Source: Eutreptiella sp. 'Long Island Sound 2002' (taxonomy: Eukaryota; Euglenozoa; Euglenophyceae; Eutreptiales; Eutreptiaceae). From it: a stretch of 64,000 nt of DNA. A program made the position numbers and the translations under genes. Positions 10,269-24,576 of this stretch are shown in pieces (the first letter of the stretch is position 1; the number at the start of each line of letters is the position of its first letter). Location of the stretch: contig OZ038399.1 in NCBI GenBank assembly GCA_964036045.1, forward strand, positions 18,869,670 through 18,933,669, read 5' to 3'. A model generated the notes under the pieces. It was given only the letters and a program-made list of their open reading frames with translations. It had not been told where the DNA came from and did no database searches.

Positions 10269-13200
10269 AGCATGATGCACCTTGTTCTGGCCGGAGGGTT
10301 GAGTGGTCGAGATATGGGCAATACCAATTTGGAATGGTCATTGTGCGGGCACGCACTGTTCAGTTCAACCTGAAAATAGCGTCCTTCACGTGCAAGGGAG
10401 CCTAAACCTCACATTTGCACACACGGGCAAATTCGGGCAAATTCTCTGCTACATGTGCGAGGTGGTTCGTATGGTACATGAACAACATGCTGCAGCTTGT
10501 TCTGGCCAGAGGGTTGAGTGGTCGAAATATGGGCAACACCAATTTGAAATGGGCATTGTGCGGGCACGTACTGTTCAGATCAACCTGAAAATAGCGTCAC
10601 TCGTGTGCAAGGGAGCCTGAACCTCACATTTGCACACACGGGCAAATTCGGGCAAATTCTCTGCTACATGTGCGAGGTGGTTCGTATGGTACACGAACAT
10701 CATGATGCACCTTGTTTTGACCAGAGGGTTGAGTGGTCGAGATATGGGCAATACCAATTTGGAATGGTCATTGTGCGGGCACGCACTGTTCAGTTCAACC
10801 TGAAAATAGCGTCCTTCACGTGCAAGGGAGCCTAAACCTCACGTTTGCACACACGGGCAAATTCGGGCAAATTCTCTGCTACACGTGCGACGTGGTTCAT
10901 ATGGTACACGAATAGCATGATGCAGCTTGTTGTGGCCAGAGGGTTGAGTGGTCGAGATATGGGCAATACCAATTTGGAATGGTCATTGTGCGGGCACGCA
11001 CTGTTCAGTTCAACCTGAAAATAGCGTCCTTCACGTGCAAGGGAGCCTAAAGCCCACATTTGCGCACACGGGCAAATTCGGGCAAATTCTCTGCTACACG
11101 TGCGACGTGGTTCGTATGGTACACTAACAGCATGATGCAGGTTGTTCTCGCCAGAGGGTTGAGTGGTCGCGATATGGGCAATACCAATTTGGAATGGTCA
11201 TTGTGCGGGCACGCACTGTTTAGTTCAACCTGAAAATAGCGTCCTTCACGTGCAAGGGAGCCTAAACCTCACATATGCACACACGGGCAAATTCGGGCAG
11301 ATTCTCTGCTACACGTGCGACGTGGTTCGTATGGTACACGAACAGCATGATGCAGCTTGTTCTGGCCGGAGGGTTGAGTGGTTGTGATATGGGCAATACC
11401 AATTTGAAATGGTCATTGTGCGGGCACGCACTGTTCAGTTCAACCTGAAAATAGCGTCCTTCGCGTGCAAGGGAGCCTAAACCTCACATTTGCACACACG
11501 GGCAAATTCGGGCAAATTCTCTGCTACACATGCGACGTGGTTCGTATGGTACACGAACAGCATGATGCACCTTGTTGTGGCCGGAGGGTTGAGTGGTTGT
11601 GATATGGGCAATACCAATTTGGAATGGTCATTGTGCGGGCACGCACTGTTCAGTTCAACCTGAAAATAGCGTCCTTCACGTGCAAGGGAGCCTAAACCTC
11701 ACATTTGCACACACGGGCAAATTCGGGCAAATTCTCTGCTACATGTGCGAGGTGGTTCGTATGGTACATGAACATCATCATGCACCTTGTTTTGACCAGG
11801 GGGTTGAGTGGTCGAGATATGGGCAACACCAATTTGAAATGGGCATTGTGCGGGCACGTACTGTTCAGTTCAACCTGAAAATAGCGTCACTCGTGTGCAA
11901 GGGAGCCTGAACCTCACATTTGCACACACGGGCAAATTCGGGCAAATTCTCTGCTACATGTGCGAGGTGGTTCGTATGGTACACGAACATCATGATGCAC
12001 CTTGTTTTGACCAGGGGGTTGAGTGGTCGAGATATGGGCAATACCAATTTGGAATGGTCATAGTGCGGGCACGCACTGTTCAGTTCAACCTGAAAATAGC
12101 GTCCTTCACGTGCAAGGGAGCCTAAACCTCACATTTGCACACACGGGCAAATTCGGGCAAATTCTCTGCTACATGTGCGAGGTGGTTCGTATGGTACACG
12201 AACATCATGATGCACCTTGTTTTGACCAGGGGGTTGAGTGGTCGAGATATGGGCAATACCAATTTGGAATGGTCATAGTGCGGGCACGCACTGTTCAGTT
12301 CAACCTGAAAATAGCGTCCTTCACGTGCAAGGGAGCCTAAACCTCACATTTGCACACACGGGCAAATTCGGGCAAATTGTCTGCTATTCGTGCGACGTGG
12401 TTCGTATGGTACACGAACAGCATGATGCAGCTTGTTCTGCCCGGAGGGTTGAGTGGTTGTGATATGGGCAATACCAATTTGAAATGGGCATTGTGCGGGC
12501 ACGCACTGTTCAGTTCAACCTGAAAATAGCGTCCTTCACGTGCAAGGGAGCCTAAACCTCACATTTGCACACACGGGCAAATTCGGGCAAATTCTCTGCT
12601 ACATGTGCGAGGTGGTTCGTATGGTACACGAACATCATGATGCACCTTGTTTTGACCAGGGGGTTGAGTGGTCGAGATATGGGCAATACCAATTTGAAAT
12701 CGGCATTGTGCGGGCACGTATTGTTCGGTTCAACCTGGAAATAAGGTTATTCGCGTGCAAGGGAGCCTGAACCTCACATTTCCGCACACGGGCAAATTCG
12801 GGCAAATTCTCTGCTACACGTGCGGGGTGGTTCGTATGGTACACGAACATCATGATGCACCTTGTTTTGGCCAGAGGGTTGGGAGGTTGAGATATGGGCA
12901 ATACCAATTTGAAATGGTCAATGTGCGGGCACGCACTGTTCAGTTCACCCTGAAAATAGCGTCCTTCACGTGCAAGGGAGCCCAAACCTCACATTTGCAC
13001 ACACGGGCAAATTCGGGCAAATTCTCTGCTACACGTGCGACCTGGTTCATATGGTACACGAACAGCATGATGCAGCTTGTTCTGGCCCGAGGGTTGAGTG
13101 GTCGAGATATGGGCAATACCAATTTGAAATCGGCATTGTGCGGGCACGTACTGTTCGGTTCAACCTGGAAATAGCGTCCTTCACGTGCAAGGGAGCCTAA

Positions 13201-13399
13201 ACCTCACATTTGCACACACGGGCAAATTCGGGCAAATTGTCTGCTATTCGTGCGACGTGGTTCGTATGGTACACGAACAGCATGATGCAGCTTGTTCTGC
13301 CCGGAGGGTTGAGTGGTTGTGATATGGGCAATACCAATTTGAAATGGGCATTGTGCGGGCACGCACTGTTCAGTTCAACCTGAAAAATGCGTCCTTCAC

Positions 13400-14903
13400 G
13401 TGCAAGGGAGCCTAAACCTCACATTTGCACACACGGGCAAATTCGGGCAAATTCTCTGCTACATGTGCGAGGTGGTTCGTATGGTACATGAACACATCAT
13501 GCACCTTGTTTTGACCAGGGGGTTGAGTGGTCGAGATATGGGCAACACCAATTTGAAATGGGCATTGTGCGGGCACGTACTGTTCAGTTCAACCTGAAAA
13601 TAGCGTCACTCGTGTGCCAGGGAGCCTGAACCTCACATTTGCACACACGGGCAAATTCGGGCAAATTCTCTGCTACATGTGCGAGGTGGTTCGTATGGTA
13701 CACGAACATCATGATGCACCTTGTTTTGACCAGGGGGTTGAGTGGTCGAGATATGGGCAATACCAATTTGAAATCGGCATTGTGCGGGCACGTACTGTTC
13801 GGTTCAACCTGGAAATAAGGTTATTCGCGTGCAAGGGAGCCTGAACCTCACATTTGCGCACACGGGCAAATTCGGGCAAATTCTCTGCTACACGTGCGGG
13901 GTGGTTCGTATGGTACACGAACATCATGATGCACCTTGTTTTGACCAGGGGGTTGAGAGGTCGAGATATGGGCAATACCAATTTGAAATGGTCATTGTGC
14001 GGGCACGCACTGTTCAGTTCAACCTGAAAATAGCGTCCTTCACGTGCAAGGGAGCCTAAACCTCACATTTGCACACACGGGCAAATTCGGGCAAATTCTC
14101 TGCTATACGTGCGACGTGGTTCGTATGGTACACGAACAGCATGATGCAGCTTGTTCTGGCCAGAGGGTTGAGTGGTTATGATATGGGCAATACCAATTTG
14201 AAATGGGCATTGTGCGGGCACGTACTGTTCAGTTCAACCTAAAAATAGCGTCATTCGCGTGCAAGGGAGCCTAAAGCCCAGATTTGCGCACACGGGCAAA
14301 TTTGGGCAAATTCTCTGCTACACGTGCGATGTGGTTCGTATGGTACACGAACATCATGATGCACCTTGTTTTGGCCAGAGGGTTGGGAGGTTGAGATAGG
14401 GGCAATACCAATTTGAAATGGTCATTGTGCGGGCACGCACTGTTCAGTTCAACCTGAAAATAGCGTCCTTCACGTGCAAGGGAGCCCAAACCTCACCTTT
14501 TCACACACGGGCAAATTCGGGCAAATTCTCTGCTACACGTGCGACCTGGTTCATATGGTACACGAACAGCATGATGCAGCTTGTTCTGGCCCGAGGGTTG
14601 AGTGGTCGAGATATGGGCAATACCAATTTGAAATCGGCATTGTGCGGGCACGTACTGTTCGGTTCAACCTGGAAATAGCGTCCTTCACGTGCAAGGGAGC
14701 CTAAACCTCACATTTGCACACACGGGCAAATTCGGGCAAATTCTCTGCTATTCGTGCGACGTGGTTCGTATGGTACACGAACAGCATGATGCAGCTTGTT
14801 CTGCCCGGAGGGTTGAGTGGTTGTGATATGGGCAATACCAATTTGAAATGGGCATTGTGCGGGCACGCACTGTTCAGTTCAACCTGAAAAATGCGTCCTT
14901 CAC
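13400..14903 (+). repeat. 7-monomer HOR unit in copy A (1,504 bp)
   Basis: Monomers 13,400, 13,614, 13,829, 14,044, 14,259, 14,474 and 14,689. The first five recur from 14,904 at an offset of 1,504 bp, with divergence beginning inside the fifth. The first monomer is a 214 bp form reading GAACACATCATGCACC. The monomer at 14,259 contains GAGATAGGGGCAA instead of the usual GAGATATGGGCAA. The counterpart in copy B is 40,701-42,205. Confidence 0.85.
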
Positions 14904-16837
14904 GTGCAAGGGAGCCTAAACCTCACATTTGCACACACGGGCAAATTCGGGCAAATTCTCTGCTACATGTGCGAGGTGGTTCGTATGGTACATGAACACA
15001 TCATGCACCTTGTTTTGACCAGGGGGTTGAGTGGTCGAGATATGGGCAACACCAATTTGAAATGGGCATTGTGCGGGCACGTACTGTTCAGTTCAACCTG
15101 AAAATAGCGTCACTCGTGTGCAAGGGAGCCTGAACCTCACATTTGCACACACGGGCAAATTCGGGCAAATTCTCTGCTACATGTGCGAGGTGGTTCGTAT
15201 GGTACACGAACATCATGATGCACCTTGTTTTGACCAGGGGGTTGAGTGGTCGAGATATGGGCAATACCAATTTGAAATCGGCATTGTGCGGGCACGTACT
15301 GTTCGGTTCAACCTGGAAATAAGGTTATTCGCGTGCAAGGGAGCCTGAACCTCACATTTGCGCACACGGGCAAATTCGGGCAAATTCTCTGCTACACGTG
15401 CGGGGTGGTTCGTATGGTACACGAACATCATGATGCACCTTGTTTTGACCAGGGGGTTGAGAGGTCGAGATATGGGCAATACCAATTTGAAATGGTCATT
15501 GTGCGGGCACGCACTGTTCAGTTCAACCTGAAAATAGCGTCCTTCACGTGCAAGGGAGCCTAAACCTCACATTTGCACACACGGGCAAATTCGGGCAAAT
15601 TCTCTGCTATACGTGCGACGTGGTTCGTATGGTACACGAACAGCATGATGCAGCTTGTTCTGGCCAGAGGGTTGAGTGGTTATGATATGGGCAATACCAA
15701 TTTGAAATGGGCATTGTGCGGGCACGTACTGTTCAGTTCAACCTAAAAATAGCGTCATTCGCGTGCAAGGGAGCCTAAAGCCCAGATTTGCGCACACGGG
15801 CAAATTTGGGCAAATTCTCTGCTACACGTGCGATGTGGTTCGTATGGTACACGAACAACATGCTGCAGCTTGTTCTGGCCAGAGGGTTAAGTGGTCGAGA
15901 TATGGGCAATACCAATTTGAAATCGGCATTGTGCGGGCACGTACTGTTCGGTTCAACCTGGAAATAAGGTTATTCGCGTGCAAGGGAGCCTGAACCTCAC
16001 ATTTGTGCACACGGGCAAATTCGGGCAAATTCTCTGCTACATGTGCGAGGTGGTTCGTATGGTACACGAACATCATGATGCACCTTGTTTTGACCAGGGG
16101 GTTGAGTGGTCGAGATATGGGCAATACCAATTTGGAATGGTCATTGTGCGGGCACGCACTGTTCAATTCAACCTGAAAATAGCGTCCTTCACGTGCAAGG
16201 GAGCCTAAACCTCACATTTGCACACACGGGCAAATTCGGGCAAATTCTCTGCTATACGTGCGACGTGGTTCGTATGGTACACGAACAGCATGATGCAGCT
16301 TGTTCTGGCCGGAGGGTTGAGTGGTTGTGATATGGGCAATACCAATTCGAAATGGGCATTGTGCGGGCACATACTGTGAAGTTCAACCTGAAAATGAGGT
16401 TATTCGCGTGCAAGGGAGCCTGAACCTCACATTTGCGCACACGGGCAAATTCGGGCAAATTCTCTGCTACACGTGCGGGGTGGTTCGTATGGTACACGAA
16501 CATCATGATGCACCTTGTTTTGGCCAGAGGGTTGAGTGGTCGAGATATGGGCAATACCAATTTGAAATGGTCATTGTGCGGGCACGCACTGTTCAGTTCA
16601 ACCTGGAAATAGCGTCCTTCACGTGCAAGGGAGCCTAAACCTCACATTTGCACACACGGGCAAATTCGGGCAAATTCTCGGCTATTCGTGCGACGTGGTT
16701 CGTATGGTACACGAACAGCATGATGCAGCTTGTTCTGCCCGGAGGGTTGAGTGGTTGTGATATGGGCAATACCAATTTGAAATGGGCATTGTGCGGGCAC
16801 GCACTGTTCAGTTCAACCTGAAAAATGCGTCCTTCAC
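14904..16837 (+). repeat. 9-monomer HOR, copy 1 in A (1,934 bp)
   Basis: Monomers 14,904 to 16,623. Eight of them (14,904-16,622) recur at 16,838-18,556 at an offset of 1,934 bp. The differences I noticed are few, for example AATTCGAAATGGG against AATTTGAAATGGG and GTTCAATTC against GTTCAGTTC. The 214 bp GAACACATCATGCACC monomer heads each copy. Macro-copy B holds this unit only once (42,206 onward). Confidence 0.88.
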
Positions 16838-18771
16838 GTGCAAGGGAGCCTAAACCTCACATTTGCACACACGGGCAAATTCGGGCAAATTCTCTGCTAC
16901 ATGTGCGAGGTGGTTCGTATGGTACATGAACACATCATGCACCTTGTTTTGACCAGGGGGTTGAGTGGTCGAGATATGGGCAACACCAATTTGAAATGGG
17001 CATTGTGCGGGCACGTACTGTTCAGTTCAACCTGAAAATAGCGTCACTCGTGTGCAAGGGAGCCTGAACCTCACATTTGCACACACGGGCAAATTCGGGC
17101 AAATTCTCTGCTACATGTGCGAGGTGGTTCGTATGGTACACGAACATCATGATGCACCTTGTTTTGACCAGGGGGTTGAGTGGTCGAGATATGGGCAATA
17201 CCAATTTGAAATCGGCATTGTGCGGGCACGTACTGTTCGGTTCAACCTGGAAATAAGGTTATTCGCGTGCAAGGGAGCCTGAACCTCACATTTGCGCACA
17301 CGGGCAAATTCGGGCAAATTCTCTGCTACACGTGCGGGGTGGTTCGTATGGTACACGAACATCATGATGCACCTTGTTTTGACCAGGGGGTTGAGAGGTC
17401 GAGATATGGGCAATACCAATTTGAAATGGTCATTGTGCGGGCACGCACTGTTCAGTTCAACCTGAAAATAGCGTCCTTCACGTGCAAGGGAGCCTAAACC
17501 TCACATTTGCACACACGGGCAAATTCGGGCAAATTCTCTGCTATACGTGCGACGTGGTTCGTATGGTACACGAACAGCATGATGCAGCTTGTTCTGGCCA
17601 GAGGGTTGAGTGGTTATGATATGGGCAATACCAATTTGAAATGGGCATTGTGCGGGCACGTACTGTTCAGTTCAACCTAAAAATAGCGTCATTCGCGTGC
17701 AAGGGAGCCTAAAGCCCAGATTTGCGCACACGGGCAAATTTGGGCAAATTCTCTGCTACACGTGCGATGTGGTTCGTATGGTACACGAACAACATGCTGC
17801 AGCTTGTTCTGGCCAGAGGGTTAAGTGGTCGACATATGGGCAATACCAATTTGAAATCGGCATTGTGCGGGCACGTACTGTTCGGTTCAACCTGGAAATA
17901 AGGTTATTCGCGTGCAAGGGAGCCTGAACCTCACATTTGTGCACACGGGCAAATTCGGGCAAATTCTCTGCTACATGTGCGAGGTGGTTCGTATGGTACA
18001 CGAACATCATGATGCACCTTGTTTTGACCAGGGGGTTGAGTGGTCGAGATATGGGCAATACCAATTTGGAATGGTCATTGTGCGGGCACGCACTGTTCAG
18101 TTCAACCTGAAAATAGCGTCCTTCACGTGCAAGGGAGCCTAAACCTCACATTTGCACACACGGGCAAATTCGGGCAAATTCTCTGCTATACGTGCGACGT
18201 GGTTCGTATGGTACACGAACAGCATGATGCAGCTTGTTCTGGCCGGAGGGTTGAGTGGTTGTGATATGGGCAATACCAATTTGAAATGGGCATTGTGCGG
18301 GCACATACTGTGAAGTTCAACCTGAAAATGAGGTTATTCGCGTGCAAGGGAGCCTGAACCTCACATTTGCGCACACGGGCAAATTCGGGCAAATTCTCTG
18401 CTACACGTGCGGGGTGGTTCGTATGGTACACGAACATCATGATGCACCTTGTTTTGGCCAGAGGGTTGAGTGGTCGAGATATGGGCAATACCAATTTGAA
18501 ATGGTCATTGTGCGGGCACGCACTGTTCAGTTCAACCTGAAAATAGCGTCCTTCGCGTGCCGGGGAGCCTAAGCCGCACATTTCCACACACGGGCGAATT
18601 CGGGCAAATTCTCTGCTACATGTGCGAGGTGGTTCGTATGGTACACGAACATCATGATGCACCTTGTTTTGACCAGGGGGTTGAGTGGTCGAGATATGGG
18701 CAATACCAATTTGGAATGGTCATTGTGCGGGCACGCACTGTTCAATTCAACCTGAAAATAGCGTCCTTCAC
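16838..18771 (+). repeat. 9-monomer HOR, copy 2 in A (1,934 bp)
   Basis: The second copy of the 9-monomer unit. Its ninth monomer (18,557-18,771) is the EcoRI-site marker type, not the type at 16,623, so the duplication breakpoint lies within the eighth monomer or at its end. A private GACATATGGG replaces GAGATATGGG near 17,831. Confidence 0.87.
18557..18771 (+). repeat. EcoRI-site marker monomer (type member)
   Basis: A distinct subtype beginning GTGCCGGGGAGCCTAAGCC, then CATTTCCACAC and GGGCGAATTCGGGC, which creates an EcoRI site (GAATTC at 18,596-18,601). Further members begin at 20,922, 23,502, 26,297, 28,662, 30,382 and 32,102 in copy A, and at 43,925, 46,290, 49,515, 51,450 and 53,170 in copy B. 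Spacings are 11, 12, 13, 11, 8 and 8 monomers in A, and 11, 15, 9 and 8 in B. Related but non-EcoRI forms occur at 4,833, 8,058 and 8,885 in the left flank. Confidence 0.9.
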
Positions 18772-20061
18772 GTGCAAGGGATCCTAAAGCCCACATTTGC
18801 GCACACGGGCAAATTCGGGCAAATTCTCTGCTACACGTGCGATGTGGTTCGTATGGTACACGAACAACATGCTGCAGCTTGTTCTGGCCAGAGGGTTAAG
18901 TGGTCGAGATATGGGCAATACCAATTTGAAATGGGCATTGTGCGGGCACGTACTATTCAGTTCAACCTGAAAATAGCGTCACTCGTGTGCAAGGGAGCCT
19001 GAACCTCACATTTGCACACACGGGCAAATTCGGGCAAATTCTCTGCTACATGTGCGAGGTGGTTCGTATGGTACACGAACATCATGATGCACCTTGTTTT
19101 GACCAGGGGGTTGAGTGGTCGAGATATGGGCAATACCAATTTGAAATCGGCATTGTGCGGGCACGTACTGTTCGGTTCAACCTGGAAATAAGGTTATTCG
19201 CGTGCAAGGGAGCCTGAACCTCACATTTGCGCACACGGGCAAATTCGGGCAAATTCTCTGCTACACGTGCGGGGTGGTTCGTATGGTACACGAACATCAT
19301 GATGCACCTTGTTTTGGCCAGAGGGTTGGGAGGTCGAGATATGGGCAATACCAATTTGAAATGGTCATTGTGCGGGCACGCACTGTTCAGTTCAACCTGA
19401 AAATAGCGTCCTTCACGTGCAAGGGAGCCCAAACCTCACATTTGCACACACGGGCAAATTCGGGCAAATTCTCTGCTACAACTGCGACCTGGTTCATATG
19501 GTACACGAACAGCATGATGCACCTTGTTCTGGCCCGAGGGTTGAGTGGTCGAGATATGGGCAATACCAATTTGAAATCGGCATTGTGCGGGCACGTACTG
19601 TTCGGTTCAACCTGGAAATAAGGTTATTCGCGTGCAAGGGAGCCTGAACCTCACATTTGCGCACACGGGCAAATTCGGGCAAATTCTCTGCTACACGTGC
19701 GGGGTGGTTCGTATGGTACACGAACATCATGATGCACCTTGTTTTGACCAGGGGGTTGAGTGGTCGAGATATGGGCAATACCAATTTGAAATGGTCATTG
19801 TGCGGGCACGCACTGTTCAGTTCAACCTGAAAATAGCGTCCTTCACGTGCAAGGGAGCCTAAACCTCACATTTGCACACACGGGCAAATTCGGGCAAATT
19901 CTCTGCTATACGTGCGACGTGGTTCGTATGGTACACGAACAGCATGATGCAGCTTGTTCTGGCCAGAGGGTTGAGTGGTTGTGATATGGGCAATACCAAT
20001 TTGAAATGGGCATTGTGCGGGCACGTACTGTTCAGTTCAACCTAAAAATAGCGTCATTCGC

Positions 20062-21781
20062 GTGCAAGGGAGCCTAAAGCCCAGATTCGCGCACACGGGC
20101 AAATTTGGGCAAATTCTCTGCTGCACGTGCGATGTGGTTCGTATGGTACACGAACAACATGCTGCAGCTTGTTCTGGCCAGAGGGTTAAGTGGTCGAGAT
20201 ATGGGCAATACCAATTTGAAATCGGCATTGTGCGGGCACGTACTGTTCGGTTCAACCTGGAAATAAGGTTATTCGCGTGCAAGGGAGCCTGAACCTCACA
20301 TTTGTGCACACGGGCAAATTCGGGCAAATTCTCTGCTACATGTGCGAGGTGGTTCGTATGGTACACGAACATCATGATGCACCTTGTTTTGACCAGGGGG
20401 TTGAGTGGTCGAGATATGGGCAATACCAATTTGGAATGGTCATTGTGCGGGCACGCACTGTTCAGTTCAACCTGAAAATAGCGTCCTTCACGTGCAAGGG
20501 AGCCTAAACCTCACATTTGCACACACGGGCAAATTCGGGCAAATTCTCTGCTATACGTGCGACGTGGTTCGTATGGTACACGAACAGCATGATGCAGCTT
20601 GTTCTGGCCGGAGGGTTGAGTGGTTGTGATATGGGCAATACCAATTTGAAATGGGCATTGTGCGGGCACGTACTGTGAAGTTCAACCTGAAAATGAGGTT
20701 ATTCGCGTGCAAGGGAGCCTGAACCTCACATTTGCGCACACGGGCAAATTCGGGCAAATTCTCTGCTACACGTGCGGGGTGGTTCGTATGGTACACGAAC
20801 ATCATGATGCACCTTGTTTTGGCCAGAGGGTTGAGTGGTCGAGATATGGGCAATACCAATTTGAAATGGTCATTGTGCGGGCACGCACTGTTCAGTTCAA
20901 CCTGAAAATAGCGTCCTTCGCGTGCCGGGGAGCCTAAGCCGCACATTTCCACACACGGGCGAATTCGGGCAAATTCTCTGCTACATGTGCGAGGTGGTTC
21001 GTATGGTGCACGAACATCATGATGCACCTTGTTTTGACCAGGGGGTTGAGTGGTCGAGATATGGGCAATACCAATTTGGAATGGTCATTGTGCGGGCACG
21101 CACTGTTCAATTCAACCTGAAAATAGCGTCCTTCACGTGCAAGGGAGCCTAAAGCCCACATTTGCGCACACGGGCAAATTCGGGCAAATTCTCTGCTACA
21201 CGTGCGATGTGGTTCGTATGGTACACGAACAACATGCTGCAGCTTGTTCTGGCCAGAGGGTTAAGTGGTCGAGATATGGGCAATACCAATTTGAAATCGG
21301 CATTGTGCGGGCACGTACTGTTCGGTTCAACCTGGAAATAAGGTTATTCGCGTGCAAGGGAGCCTGAACCTCACATTTGCACACACGGGCAAATTCGGGC
21401 AAATTCTCTGCTACACGTGCGACCTGGTTCATATGGTACACGAACAGCATGATGCAGCTTGTTCTGGCCCGAGGGTTGAGTGGTCGAGATATGGGCAATA
21501 CCAATTTGAAATCGGCATTGTGCGGGCACGTACTGTTCGGTTCAACCTGGAAATAAGGTTATTCGCGTGCAAGGGAGCCTGAACCTCACATTTGCGCACA
21601 CGGGCAAATTCGGGCAAATTCTCTGCTACACGTGCGGGGTGGTTCGTATGGTACACGAACATCATGATGCACCTTGTTTTGGCCGGAGGGTTGAGTGGTT
21701 GTGATATGGGCAATACCAATTTGAAATGGGCATTGTGCGGGCACGTACCGTTCAGTTCAACCTGAAAATAGCGTCATTCGC
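20062..21781 (+). repeat. 8-monomer cassette in copy A, early occurrence (1,720 bp)
   Basis: Monomers 20,062, 20,277, 20,492, 20,707, 20,922, 21,137, 21,352 and 21,567 follow the same subtype order as the 8-monomer HOR at 27,802-31,241. Its unchanged counterpart in copy B is 45,430-47,149. Both carry the private CTCTGCTGCACGTG variant in the first monomer. Confidence 0.82.
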
Positions 21782-24576
21782 GTGCAAGGGAGCCTAAAGC
21801 CCAGATTTGCGCACACGGGCAAATTTGGGCAAATTCTCTGCTACACGTGCGATGTGGTTCGTATGGTACACGAACATCATGATGCACCTTGTTTTGACCA
21901 GGGGGTTGAGTGGTCGAGACATGGGCAATACCAATTTGGAATGGTCATTGTGCGGGCACGCACTGTTCAGTTCAACCTGAAACTAGCGTCCTTCACGTGC
22001 AAGGGAGCCTAAACCTCACATTTGCACACACGGGCAAATTCGGGCAAATTCTCTGCTATACGTGCGACGTGGTTCGTATGGTACATGAACATCATCATGC
22101 ACCTTGTTTTGACCAGGGGGTTGAGTGGTCGAGATATGGGCAACACCAATTTGAAATGGGCATTGTGCGGGCACGTACTGTTCAGTTCAACCTGAAAATA
22201 GCGTCACTCGTGTGCAAGGGAGCCTGAACCTCACATTTGCACACACGGGCAAATTCGGGCAAATTCTCTGCTACATGTGCGAGGTGGTTCGTATGGTACA
22301 CGAACATCATGATGCACCTTGTTTTGACCAGGGGGTTGAGTGGTCGAGATATGGGCAATACCAATTTGAAATCGGCATTGTGCGGGCACGTACTGTTCGG
22401 TTCAACCTGGAAATAAGGTTATTCGCGTGCAAGGGAGCCTGAACCTCACATTTGCGCACACGGGCAAATTCGGGCAAATTCTCTGCTACACGTGCGGGGT
22501 GGTTCGTATGGTACACGAACATCATGATGCACCTTGTTTTGGCCAGAGGGTTGGGAGGTTGAGATATGGGCAATACCAATTTGAAATGGTCATTGTGCGG
22601 GCACGCACTGTTCAGTTCAACCTGAAAATAGCGTCCTTCACGTGCAAGGGAGCCCAAACCTCACATTTGCACACACGGGCAAATTCGGGCAAATTCTCTG
22701 CTACACGTGCGACCTGGTTCATATGGTACACGAACAGCATGATGCAGCTTGTTCTGGCCCGAGGGTTGAGTGGTCGAGATATGGGCAATACCAATTTGAA
22801 ATCGGCATTGTGCGGGCACGTACTGTTCGGTTCAACCTGGAAATAAGGTTATTCGCGTGCAAGGGAGCCTGAACCTCACATTTGTGCACACGGGCAAATT
22901 CGGGCAAATTCTCTGCTACATGTGCGAGGTGGTTCGTATGGTACACGAACATCATGATGCACCTTGTTTTGACCAGGGGGTTGAGTGGTCGAGATATGGG
23001 CAATACCAATTTGGAATGGTCATTGTGCGGGCACGCACTATTCAGTTCAACCTGAAAATAGCGTCCTTCACGTGCAAGGGAGCCTAAACCTCACATTTGC
23101 ACACACGGGCAAATTCGGGCGAATTCTCTGCTATACGTGCGACGTGGTTCGTATGGTACACGAACAGCATGATGCAGCTTGTTCTGGCCGGAGGGTTGAG
23201 TGGTTGTGATATGGGCAATACCAATTTGAAATGGGCATTGTGCGGGCACATACTGTGAAGTTCAACCTGAAAATGAGGTTATTCGCGTGCAAGGGAGCCT
23301 GAACCTCACATTTGCGCACACGGGCAAATTCGGGCAAATTCTCTGCTACACGTGCGGGGTGGTTCGTATGGTACACGAACATCATGATGCGCCTTGTTTT
23401 GGCCAGAGGGTTGAGTGGTCGAGATATGGGCAATACCAATTTGAAATGGTCATTGTGCGGGCACGCACTGTTCAGTTCAACCTGAAAATAGCGTCCTTCG
23501 CGTGCCGGGGAGCCTAAGCCGCACATTTCCACACACGGGCGAATTCGGGCAAATTCTCTGCTACATGTGCGAGGTGGTTCGTATGGTACACGAACATCAT
23601 GATGCACCTTGTTTTGACCAGGGGGTTGAGTGGTCGAGATATGGGCAATACCAATTTGGAATGGTCATTGTGCGGGCACGCACTGTTCAATTCAACCTGA
23701 AAATAGCGTCCTTCACGTGCAAGGGAGCCTAAAGCCCACATTTGCGCACACGGGCAAATTCGGGCAAATTCTCTGCTACACGTGCGATGTGGTTCGTATG
23801 GTACACGAACAACATGCTGCAGCTTGTTCTGGCCAGAGGGTTAAGTGGTCGAGATATGGGCAATACCAATTTGAAATGGGCATTGTGCGGGCACGTACTA
23901 TTCAGTTCAACCTGAAAATAGCGTCACTCGTGTGCAAGGGAGCCTGAACCTCACATTTGCACACACGGGCAAATTCGGGCAAATTCTCTGCTACATGTGC
24001 GAGGTGGTTCGTATGGTACACGAACATCATGATGCACCTTGTTTTGACCAGGGGGTTGAGTGGTCGAGATATGGGCAATACCAATTTGAAATCGGCATTG
24101 TGCGGGCACGTACTGTTCGGTTCAACCTGGAAATAAGGTTATTCGCGTGCAAGGGAGCCTGAACCTCACATTTGCACACACGGGCAAATTCGGGCAAATT
24201 CTCTGCTATACGTGCGACGTGGTTCGTATGGTACATGAACATCATCATGCACCTTGTTTTGACCAGGGGGTTGAGTGGTCGAGATATGGGCAACACCAAT
24301 TTGAAATGGGCATTGTGCGGGCACGTACTGTTCAGTTCAACCTGAAAATAGCGTCCTTCACGTGCAAGGGAGCCTAAAGCCCACATTTGCGCACACGGGC
24401 AAATTCGGGCAAATTCTCTGCTACACGTGCGATGTGGTTCGTATGGTACACGAACAACATGCTGCAGCTTGTTCTGGCCAGAGGGTTAAGTGGTCGAGAT
24501 ATGGGCAATACCAATTTGAAATGGGCATTGTGCGGGCACGTACTATTCAGTTCAACCTGAAAATAGCGTCACTCGT
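21782..24576 (+). repeat. 13-monomer HOR, copy 1 in A (2,795 bp)
   Basis: The first eleven monomers (21,782-24,146) recur at 24,577-26,941 at an offset of 2,795 bp. Shared private variants include GAGACATGGG, GAAACTAGCGTCC, GGGCGAATTCTCTG and GATGCGCCTTG. The two closing monomers (24,147 and 24,362) are bridging forms that resemble other members of the unit. The equivalent stretch in copy B is present once. Confidence 0.87.

Noticed and set aside
10210-10420. The monomer as an ancient dimer of two halves of about 107 bp (GGGCAA recurs 106 bp apart).
   Set aside because: Beyond the first six bases the halves show only weak scattered similarity, no better than I would expect by chance.
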